From Candidatus Latescibacterota bacterium (GTDB lineage Bacteria; JAAXHH01; JABIQT01), in NCBI GenBank assembly GCA_018667995.1, contig JABIQT010000583.1, forward strand, positions 1 through 9,530: 9,530 nucleotides of DNA. The letters run 5' to 3'. The notes below the pieces were generated by a model. That model saw nothing but the letters and a program-made list of their open reading frames with translations. It was not told where the DNA came from and made no database searches. Shown piece after piece: positions 1 through 5,531 of the stretch. The position numbers and the translations under genes were made by a program. The first letter of the stretch is position 1. Every line of letters begins with the position of its first letter.

Positions 1-685
1 GCTTTATTCGCTCAATCGCCGCAATGGGTACTTTTTTCGTCAGAATGTGGTATAGCGTAGCTCCGACAGTATAAACATCCGAACGCGTATCGGTCTGCCC
101 ACGACCGTATTGCTCAATGGGGCAATACCCAGGCGACCCGAGGCTCAGTGTATCCGAGCTCTTACCGGCCTTGAAGAATCGGGCAATCCCAAAATCAATG
201 AGCTTGACATCGCCGGTACCGTCCTCCAGCATAATGTTTCTTGGGTTCAGGTCCCGGAAGATGATAGCAGGATCTTGATCGTGCAGATATTCCAGGATAT
301 TGAATAGGTCGGCACACCATCGAATGACAACAGATTCCGGAATGAAATCAGATGTAGACTCTACGATACTCTCCAGCGTCCGACCCTTTATATAGGCCAT
401 CACCAGATAGTAGCGATTGTTCTCGCTGAAATAAGCCTTCAACCTGGGTAGATTGGGGTGATCGAGCGAATGGAGGATCTTGGCTTCCTGCTCGAATAAA
501 TTGAGTCCTTCTTTACGCTCCTCGGGCGTGGAGAAATTGTCGAGCATTTCCTTGACCGCACAGACTTCATTCATCAGCTGGCGGTTCTCAGCCATATATA
601 TCGCACCCATTCCGCCCTGGTCAATCACGCGGAGGATTCGATAGGTATTGTGGAGGATGGCGCCGGATTTCAGCAGCTCGCTCAC
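1..685 (-). CDS. Ser/Thr protein kinase (Hanks type), C-terminus cut by window edge
   Basis: The first 228 codons of a eukaryotic-like protein kinase, which would transfer ATP phosphate to Ser/Thr of unknown targets. Visible elements are a glycine-rich loop QGGMGAIY (residues 23-30), the ATP lysine in CAVKEM (K45), the helix-C glutamate in EQEAKIL (E65 or E67), catalytic loop FRDLNPRN (143-150, Asp145, Asn150), DFG at 164-166, an activation segment with GSPGYCPIEQY (183-193) and the F-helix aspartate in SDVY (D203). In the catalytic loop the usual His is Phe and the usual Lys of HRDLKPxN is Asn147, which is odd. The rest of the C-lobe and any sensor or membrane tail lie outside the window. 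The start is GTG at 685, because AGAGGTG sits five bases upstream and no better in-frame start is seen. It follows the PP2C gene by about 80 bases on the same strand, so the two are probably co-transcribed and act on common substrates. Confidence 0.93.
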   Translation of the reverse strand, partial: MSELLKSGAILHNTYRILRVIDQGGMGAIYMAENRQLMNEVCAVKEMLDNFSTPEERKEGLNLFEQEAKILHSLDHPNLPRLKAYFSENNRYYLVMAYIKGRTLESIVESTSDFIPESVVIRWCADLFNILEYLHDQDPAIIFRDLNPRNIMLEDGTGDVKLIDFGIARFFKAGKSSDTLSLGSPGYCPIEQYGRGQTDTRSDVYTVGATLYHILTKKVPIAAIERIK

Positions 686-730
686 GCTTGCACCTCTATT
701 GGAAACTGGGAGAATATCGAAAATCTCACT

Positions 731-751
731 TCCGCTCAATGATTCAGCGGA
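731..751. repeat. 21-base near-perfect palindrome between phosphatase and kinase genes
   Basis: The sequence reads TCCGCT-C-AAT-G-ATT-C-AGCGGA, symmetric about a central G with one C/C mismatch. It lies in the intergenic gap of the phosphatase-kinase operon. It could be a hairpin in the mRNA that tunes expression of the kinase, or a dimeric-protein operator. No T-run follows, so an ordinary intrinsic terminator is unlikely. Confidence 0.4.
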
Positions 752-765
752 GTACCGATCTCCTC

Positions 766-2517
766 TTACCCTGCATCCTCATATCCACATCCGCGGACGA
801 TGATGATTGAGATATTATCCTCACCGCCGTTGGCGTTGGCCAACTCAACGAGACGGTCGCATGCCGCCTGCGAAAAATCCGTCTCCACCAGAGTCGATTG
901 AAGCTCTGGGTCGTGCACCATTTCCCATAGGCCATCCGAGCAGAGAATCAAACGATCACCAGATAAGAGCGGTTGAAAATAGGTGTCGACCTGAAAGTCC
1001 TCTGTGCTGCCGAGGGCACGGTAGACATAGTTCCTCTGAGGATGCGTGTAAACGTCTTCCGGTTCTATCATGCCAATGGCGACAAGTCTGGCAACGACCG
1101 AATGATCCGTAGTTATCGGCGACAGCACACCGTTACGAAACAGGTAAGTTCTACTATCGCCGACATTGGCAATGTATGCAAAGGATCCGACAACGAGCGC
1201 AGCGGTGAGAGTGGTACCCATATTGCTCGCATTGTTATCAGGTCCCGCGTCGACGACCGCCTGATTTGCCGCTCGCACCGCATCGCCTATGAGGCCACCG
1301 TATGTTGGTTCATCAGGATTCCCGCTAATGCCACTGATATCCGATTGTATTAACCTTTCGGAAATGTACCGGGCCATGGTGCCTGCGGCGACACGACTGG
1401 CTATTTCCCCACTGTCATGCCCACCCACGCCATCCGCCACAACATAGAGCCCTGCGTTTTCTCGCAAGGAATCACGCACAACCTCGAATTCCATCAAGGC
1501 AATACTGTCTTCATTCAAAGGCCTAACGCGTCCCGCATGCGAGCGCGCCCCGGCATCGAATGACAGCGCCTCGCGTTGGGCAAGCTCAATATCCGAGACC
1601 TGTACAGGTTCTTCCCCGTGGAGGCGTTCGGACAGATCCTCAGAGGCAGACAGAGCGTCGTCGTATCCTCCCTGGGCCATGTCGGATAGAATCTCTAGCA
1701 GCACCGGGTCCATAGTCTGGTTTTCATCTTGCTCATTTGGTAATGAATCTTGTGATAACAAATCCGTAATCAGCAGGGACAGGCTCCGGAGATCTGCCTG
1801 ACGGGCAAGATCAAAGGCATCGTCTTCCATTTCTGTCTGCGATGGAAACACAGAAAACGGGCCCCAATTCAAGAGCTTTATCTCATCGCCGTCCGATACT
1901 GCAAGGTCAGCTCGCCCCAACGGAATTCCTGCAAACCCGCTTTCATGAAGAACCTGCATCCCCTCGGCCAACTTGCTACCCCAGGCCAACACCACCTCAG
2001 ATTTATGGTCCCCTGGCATGTCAGCCAGGATCCGTCCGCCGAACCATTCCTGAATCATGTATCGCTGACCTTCGCATACAAACCAATCTGTGGGCGACAG
2101 CCACACATCGTGACCGAGGTTCGCCTGAACAAAGCTATCGACACCAGCGGGTCCCTGCTCCGTAGCCCACCGAGTCAACCGATACCAGCCAGGACCTAGC
2201 TCAGCTCCGCATTCATCGCAGAATTCATCATCCTGATCAAGGACATAGAGCTCCCGACAGCCGGCACACCACCGCAGATGGCCCTTCTCCGTAGCTCTGT
2301 AGACTATTCTATCTTCGAGTACAGATGCGGCGGCGTCTATAAGATACCTGTCGGCGATGATGGCGCCAACGTCCGAGGTTGCAGCGTGCTCAGTCTCTGG
2401 CTCAGCGGGAGTCGTTTCATTCGACGACCCAGTCTGTTCATCTACGGTCCCGGACTCCTCGACCTCATTGGAGCCGGTATTATCTTCAGACAAATTCACG
2501 TCTTCTTCGTTGCGCAT
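766..2517 (-). CDS. Pseudokinase/zinc-ribbon/PP2C-type protein phosphatase fusion
   Basis: A 583-residue protein in three parts. Residues 1-48 are acidic and low complexity, probably disordered. Residues about 55-300 resemble a protein kinase fold that has lost catalysis: a RYLI..A start as in kinase N-lobes, a hinge-like YMIQEWFGGRILADM (153-167), VLHESGF (189-195), then GRADLAV where HRDLKPxN belongs and LLNWG (215-219) where LIDFG belongs. A zinc ribbon C84-x2-C87-x12-C100-x2-C103 sits where the N-lobe lysine strand should be. Residues about 320-575 are a PP2C metal-dependent phosphatase with all metal-binding motifs: RPLNED (332-337), ADGVGGH (361-367), NVGDSR (451-456), CSDGLW (526-531) and GGEDN (564-568). 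It should dephosphorylate Ser/Thr in the cytoplasm, since no signal or membrane segment is seen. The kinase reading of the middle part is inference; the PP2C call is firm. ATG 2517 is preceded by TGGAG about ten bases upstream. It is first in an operon with the kinase. Confidence 0.93.
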   Translation of the reverse strand: MRNEEDVNLSEDNTGSNEVEESGTVDEQTGSSNETTPAEPETEHAATSDVGAIIADRYLIDAAASVLEDRIVYRATEKGHLRWCAGCRELYVLDQDDEFCDECGAELGPGWYRLTRWATEQGPAGVDSFVQANLGHDVWLSPTDWFVCEGQRYMIQEWFGGRILADMPGDHKSEVVLAWGSKLAEGMQVLHESGFAGIPLGRADLAVSDGDEIKLLNWGPFSVFPSQTEMEDDAFDLARQADLRSLSLLITDLLSQDSLPNEQDENQTMDPVLLEILSDMAQGGYDDALSASEDLSERLHGEEPVQVSDIELAQREALSFDAGARSHAGRVRPLNEDSIALMEFEVVRDSLRENAGLYVVADGVGGHDSGEIASRVAAGTMARYISERLIQSDISGISGNPDEPTYGGLIGDAVRAANQAVVDAGPDNNASNMGTTLTAALVVGSFAYIANVGDSRTYLFRNGVLSPITTDHSVVARLVAIGMIEPEDVYTHPQRNYVYRALGSTEDFQVDTYFQPLLSGDRLILCSDGLWEMVHDPELQSTLVETDFSQAACDRLVELANANGGEDNISIIIVRGCGYEDAG

Positions 2518-2607
2518 GAACGTGGGCTCCAGGGGTCACTTTTCTTGCTTCGCTCCTGATTACCGAGCGAATAATCACAGCGTGATGAATCGGCTCAAGG
2601 GACTGCG

Positions 2608-2636
2608 ATAATACACCAGAAGCTACAAATTGTCAA
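2608..2636 (-). promoter_or_regulatory. Sigma70-type promoter of phosphatase-kinase operon
   Basis: On the minus strand TTGACA (2636-2631) is a perfect -35 box, followed by a 17-base spacer and TATTAT (2613-2608) as the -10 box. Transcription would begin near 2601, giving a leader of about 84 bases before the ATG at 2517. The near-consensus match suggests steady housekeeping expression of the phosphatase and kinase. Confidence 0.8.
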
Positions 2637-2668
2637 GCCTTTACGTGCCGATTTGCCCCACCTGAAAC

Positions 2669-2720
2669 GACCAGGCCCCGAGCTCGTAGTCTGACATTTT
2701 TCGAGTCCCGGAGCCTGGTC
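2669..2720 (-). terminator. Long hairpin downstream of the PspC gene, probable terminator
   Basis: On the minus strand GACCAGGC pairs with GCCTGGTC. The stem continues through a U-G pair, CCG, a G-U pair and G-C, and after one bulged A through CTCG/CGAG, giving about 18 pairs around a 15-base A-rich loop. It lies about 70 bases after the PspC stop codon and just before the phosphatase promoter, where a terminator is expected. The downstream sequence is only GTTTC, so the T-tract is weak; it could instead be an mRNA-stabilising 3' structure. Confidence 0.55.
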
Positions 2721-2792
2721 GAACAGCACGGAAGGCCTTGGATTTCTTCTCTGGCGTCTTACAGCCGCTTCCGACGGCGTAATTCCTCTCAG

Positions 2793-3467
2793 TTACACTT
2801 CCTGTGGAACGTCATCAGGGCGTCCTACCGGTAGAATGAACGCAAGCACGAGGTATACCAGAATTCCCGGACCGAAACCTGACAACATGGTGCCCAAAGC
2901 CCAACCCAGCCGAACGAGTGTTGGATCGATGCTGAAGCTATCGGCGAGTCCCCCACATACACCGAATATCTTCTTATCGGCTTCGGACCTGTACAACCTG
3001 CGCTGGCCTGAGAGTTCTTTCAACTTCTGTACCACGTCGGGTCTGTATTTAAACATAAAGAAAACACCAATAGCCACGAGAATTAGGGGCATCCCGATGA
3101 ATGGCACGTTCCAGTGATGGAAGGGATGAATATCGGAATACGTCAGGACAGCCAATGCCAAGAGAATCATAACGGCGCCCCAGACCATTCCATTGCTCTG
3201 TACATCCTTTTCGAGACCTGACTCATCTTCGGAGAGGCCCTGCGTATCCATGAGTGAGACTTCATCGGGGTTTCGTGGAACTACGAACATACTCACGGCG
3301 TAAGTGAGCGCGCCCACTGCCAATCCCACGGGCATCGATACCAAGGCGATGACGACCCACGCAATTCTGATTACTGTAGGGTCTACGCCGAAATAATCAC
3401 CGAGGCCGCCGCATACCCCACCGACCCATTTATCACTAACAGACCTGTATAGTTTCTTGTCAGTCAT
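2793..3467 (-). CDS. Membrane protein with two PspC domains
   Basis: A 224-residue inner-membrane protein made of two PspC domains, residues about 4-67 and 157-216. Each shows the family pattern LYRS....GVCGGL.D.F.(I/V)DPT.(I/V)R followed by a hydrophobic segment (about 34-63 and 184-212). Between them lie a charged linker (66-92) and two more membrane segments (94-110 and 121-139). PspC proteins sense or relay cell-envelope stress, and in Enterobacteria PspC works with PspB and PspA; here no PspA or PspB is visible. Single-domain PspC proteins are shorter, so this is a duplicated form. The ATG at 3467 has a strong AGGAGG seven bases upstream. It lies 50 bases after the DUF6249-like gene in the same direction and is read divergently from the ECF sigma/anti-sigma pair, which suggests a shared envelope-stress role (inference). 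Confidence 0.88.
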   Translation of the reverse strand: MTDKKLYRSVSDKWVGGVCGGLGDYFGVDPTVIRIAWVVIALVSMPVGLAVGALTYAVSMFVVPRNPDEVSLMDTQGLSEDESGLEKDVQSNGMVWGAVMILLALAVLTYSDIHPFHHWNVPFIGMPLILVAIGVFFMFKYRPDVVQKLKELSGQRRLYRSEADKKIFGVCGGLADSFSIDPTLVRLGWALGTMLSGFGPGILVYLVLAFILPVGRPDDVPQEV

Positions 3468-3517
3468 TTCTATTCCTCCTGTTTGAGGGTTTCGGGCTTA
3501 CTTTAATCGAAGCCGTT

Positions 3518-3916
3518 CTACCACGGTTCTTCTTCGGATTCAGGGCTTTTCTGTTTTGGTTGATCTTCCTGCAGACTGCCAGTTTGAAGGCGACCTGTAA
3601 CGTGCTTCTTATGGCGAAGCAGCCGGTCTCGAACAATCAGCCCAACTCCTATGAACAGCAGGGAAAATCCAAGGAACGGCGGCGCACTTGAGGCCAGAAT
3701 AGCGAGACCGATACCCACAAGGATGATAATGCTAAAAGACGGGACGCCCGATTCCTGACGCTTGGCTTCCACATACAAGCCCTTCTCTATCAGAGCCATT
3801 TTTTCTTTGTGCTTTATCTTCTGCTGATTCAGGGCATAAGCAATAAAGCCGCCCGCACCAATGATCAGACAGACCATGGATCCGATTACACCCAATAATC
3901 CAATGACGTCACCCAT
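3518..3916 (-). CDS. Small membrane protein, DUF6249-like
   Basis: A 132-residue protein with an N-terminal membrane helix (about 5-29), a basic segment KIKHKEKMALIEKGLY (33-48), two further membrane helices (about 60-77 and 80-96) and a hydrophilic charged tail rich in Lys, Gln and Glu (98-132). The EKMALIEKGL motif after the first helix is the hallmark I associate with DUF6249 proteins, which have no established biochemical function. The family name is from memory of the motif, and no search was run. The start is clear: AGGAGG lies eight bases before ATG 3916. It is the first gene of an operon with the double-PspC gene, and an ECF-like promoter lies just upstream, so it is a candidate member of the sigma factor's regulon and perhaps a membrane partner of PspC. 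Confidence 0.8.
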   Translation of the reverse strand: MGDVIGLLGVIGSMVCLIIGAGGFIAYALNQQKIKHKEKMALIEKGLYVEAKRQESGVPSFSIIILVGIGLAILASSAPPFLGFSLLFIGVGLIVRDRLLRHKKHVTGRLQTGSLQEDQPKQKSPESEEEPW

Positions 3917-3954
3917 CTCGCTTCCCTCCTTATGACAATTGTGTTATGCAAAAT

Positions 3955-3984
3955 TTAGTACTTCTGTTTCTAATTGTACGTTCC
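3955..3984 (-). promoter_or_regulatory. Candidate ECF-sigma promoter of DUF6249-PspC operon
   Basis: On the minus strand GGAAC (3984-3980) is separated by 18 bases from GTACTAA (3961-3955). This resembles the GGAAC / GTC form of ECF promoters, with the first gene's start codon about 40 bases downstream. The divergent sigma gene has an upstream element with the same spacing and a near-identical -10 (GTCCTA), which strengthens both calls. No convincing sigma70 alternative was seen on this strand. Confidence 0.5.
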
Positions 3985-4082
3985 TATCGCCATATTCGTC
4001 ATGCCCCATGAAGATCGTTTCGCCGAACCTGAACATACGACTTGAGGCAAAAATGAATTGTTTCACCTAATGCGAATCGCGT

Positions 4083-4111
4083 TTGTTTTTTTCCAGATTT
4101 ATGCGTATAAT
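4083..4111 (+). promoter_or_regulatory. Possible sigma70-type promoter upstream of sigma factor gene
   Basis: A perfect TATAAT (4106-4111) is preceded by a 17-base spacer and a weak -35 TTGTTT (4083-4088). TG lies two bases before the -10. It would give a leader of about 115 bases before the ATG at 4234 and could supply basal sigma factor expression alongside the autoregulated promoter nearer the gene. The poor -35 keeps confidence moderate. Confidence 0.45.
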
Positions 4112-4153
4112 CTGATGTAAGTGCCCTCTACTGCAGATTTACTTGGATTTTCT

Positions 4154-4182
4154 GAAACATCTTTATATCGCTTCCGGTCCTA
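4154..4182 (+). promoter_or_regulatory. Candidate autoregulated ECF promoter of sigma/anti-sigma operon
   Basis: GAAAC (4154-4158) is separated by 18 bases from GTCCTA (4177-4182). The arrangement AAC-N18-GT(A/C)CTA is shared exactly with the element facing the other way at 3955-3984. Start of transcription would fall near 4190, about 45 bases before the sigma ATG. ECF sigma genes are commonly self-activated, so the position fits; recognition by this sigma factor is inference. Confidence 0.45.
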
Positions 4183-4233
4183 TGGTTGTGAAGAAGGACA
4201 TACAACCCGGAATGCTATCCCCGCGAGAGGCGC

Positions 4234-4791
4234 ATGGATCTGAGTGAGGGTAGCCGACCAGCGTTCGCATCGCTTATCGAACGCCACAAAGGCTCTATTT
4301 TCAGCATGGCCCTCCGGGTTGTAGGAAATCGCGAAGATGCAGAAGAAGCTGCACAAGACGCATTTGTCCGGGCCTTCCGGGCATTAAGTAAATTTCGCCG
4401 CGACGCGAAATTTGGAACCTGGCTGTACCGAATCGCAATGAATGTATGCTTGACCAAGGCAAGGCAATCTCGCCTGGATGTCACATCAATCGATGCCTCC
4501 GCTGAGGACGATGTTGACAGCGCGCCGTTGCAGATCCCGGATCACGGAGATAACCCTGATCGACTTGTTGAGCGAAGCGAGTTTAAGGATCGTGTCCAGA
4601 ATATGATCGCGTCACTACCGCCCAAGTACAGCGCGGTTCTGACCATGTACCACATGCAAGATCTTTCATACGAAGAAATGAGTGAGACCCTGGACCTTCC
4701 CATCGGGACCGTAAAAGCCCATTTGTTCAGAGCCCGCGGGGCACTTAAAAAACTGGCAATCACGGCTTTCGAGCCGCAGGAATTGCGATAA
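4234..4791 (+). CDS. ECF-subfamily RNA polymerase sigma factor
   Basis: A 185-residue sigma70-family factor with only regions 2 and 4, as in ECF (group 4) sigmas. Region 2 (about 9-76) includes DAEEAAQDAFVRAFRAL and FRRDAKFGTWLYRIAMN, the -10 recognition and core-binding part. A variable acidic linker (about 80-115) follows, then region 4 (about 118-172) with LPPKY and the helix-turn-helix LSYEEMSETLDLPIGTVKAH (144-163) that reads the -35. It would direct RNA polymerase to stress promoters when released by the anti-sigma factor encoded next. ATG 4234 is the only usable start: an in-frame TGA lies about 40 bases upstream and no other ATG, GTG or TTG intervenes. The putative ribosome site AGAGG is only three bases from the ATG, so translation may be weak. 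Its stop overlaps the ribosome site of the anti-sigma gene. Confidence 0.96.
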   Translation: MDLSEGSRPAFASLIERHKGSIFSMALRVVGNREDAEEAAQDAFVRAFRALSKFRRDAKFGTWLYRIAMNVCLTKARQSRLDVTSIDASAEDDVDSAPLQIPDHGDNPDRLVERSEFKDRVQNMIASLPPKYSAVLTMYHMQDLSYEEMSETLDLPIGTVKAHLFRARGALKKLAITAFEPQELR

Positions 4792-4801
4792 GGATGCTAC
4801 C

Positions 4802-5368
4802 ATGGAATGCCATACCTCATTGACCCTGATACAGGAATCTTTCGAACGAATTCTATCGTCGATTGAACAAAGGGAACTGGATGACCACCTGCTAACGTGC
4901 AAGAATTGTCGGGCTGAAGCCGTTCTTCTCACGGGCGTGGTCAACGCGGTTAAGGAAACTCCTCTGGAGATGCCTTCTCACGATTTCACATTGCACGTAA
5001 TGGATCGGCTCCCGGTACCCGTGAGCGGATTCCTGGGCATTCCCGGCGACGTCATGCGAGTAGCCGCGGCAGCGGCCATTGTTGTAGCCACGTTTCTCAC
5101 CTGGCTATACCAGGACTCCCTGATTCAGATATCAAAGCGGATTCCTGAAACCGCCTCAATCGGGACGGATTCGGTCTCTCCCTATTTCGCACAGATTTTC
5201 GGCAGCATCTATGGTTCGTGGCAATACATGGCCACATTTCTGCCGCCTATTGATATGGACGTGGCAATACCTGTCCTGTCCGTCCTGATCGCCATTGGCG
5301 TAGCCCAGGTTGTTCTCCGAATGGCCCATGGCTTCGAACCAGTCGAACTTGACGAAGTCACCAGCTGA
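4802..5368 (+). CDS. Zinc-finger anti-sigma factor, two transmembrane helices
   Basis: A 188-residue protein with an N-terminal anti-sigma zinc finger (zf-HC2/ZAS type): C3, then DDHLLTCKNC carrying H29-x3-C33-x2-C36. This domain holds the ECF sigma in the cytoplasm. Membrane helices follow at about 84-103 (Ala/Val-rich) and 154-173, with a periplasmic loop of about 50 residues between them and a short acidic cytoplasmic tail. The two-helix topology returns the tail to the cytoplasm, unlike the common single-pass RseA type. The signal that inactivates it is unknown. AAGGA, overlapping the sigma stop codon, lies seven bases before ATG 4802, so translation is coupled to the sigma gene, which supports a cognate pair. 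It is the last gene before a strong hairpin. Confidence 0.93.
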   Translation: MECHTSLTLIQESFERILSSIEQRELDDHLLTCKNCRAEAVLLTGVVNAVKETPLEMPSHDFTLHVMDRLPVPVSGFLGIPGDVMRVAAAAAIVVATFLTWLYQDSLIQISKRIPETASIGTDSVSPYFAQIFGSIYGSWQYMATFLPPIDMDVAIPVLSVLIAIGVAQVVLRMAHGFEPVELDEVTS

Positions 5369-5395
5369 CCGAGGCCCCGTGGCCTCGGTCAGTTT
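5365..5395 (+). terminator. Hairpin terminator after anti-sigma gene
   Basis: CTGACCGAGGCC (5365-5376) pairs perfectly with GGCCTCGGTCAG (5381-5392) around a CCGT loop, a 12-bp GC-rich stem. The stem begins inside the anti-sigma stop codon. Only TTT follows directly, so it is a strong hairpin with a weak T-tract, but its place at an operon end supports a terminator. Confidence 0.8.
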
Positions 5396-5443
5396 CAGTG
5401 TTTGTCGTACCTCGCTTACCCCTCCTTGACGCCTTAATATCCA

Positions 5444-5471
5444 TTGACAGTCACGCCCGTATAGATATATT
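5444..5471 (+). promoter_or_regulatory. Sigma70-type promoter of lepA operon
   Basis: TTGACA (5444-5449), a 16-base spacer and TATATT (5466-5471) resemble a housekeeping promoter. Start near 5478 gives a leader of about 54 bases before lepA. It lies between the preceding terminator and lepA, and no other promoter of similar quality is seen further along the operon. Confidence 0.65.
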
Positions 5472-5531
5472 AAAGAGCTTTATTATTCTGTATATGTTGC
5501 TCCCACGCGGGCTCGTCCGAGAAATGGAAAA

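Larger units (their letters stand above)
3917..4233. promoter_or_regulatory. Divergent intergenic regulatory region
   Basis: A 317-base AT-richer gap between the DUF6249-PspC operon and the sigma/anti-sigma operon. It holds the minus-strand AGGAGG ribosome site, the two matched ECF-like elements, a TATAAT-type promoter and a T-rich run (about 4082-4092). An 8-base palindrome ACAATTGT (3935-3942) is also present but may be chance. I see no small RNA gene or extra coding region here. Confidence 0.6.

Noticed and set aside
807-1353. Two overlapping plus-strand open frames opposite the PP2C domain
   Set aside because: They are opposite the strongest PP2C motifs and their composition (Arg/His-rich) is typical of shadow frames.
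4215-4484. Minus-strand open frame of 89 codons opposite the sigma factor
   Set aside because: Antisense to conserved region 2 of the sigma factor and without a ribosome site or motif.
5426-5454. TTGACG at 5426-5431 as an alternative lepA -35 box
   Set aside because: No acceptable -10 lies 16-18 bases downstream; TTGACA at 5444 with TATATT fits better.
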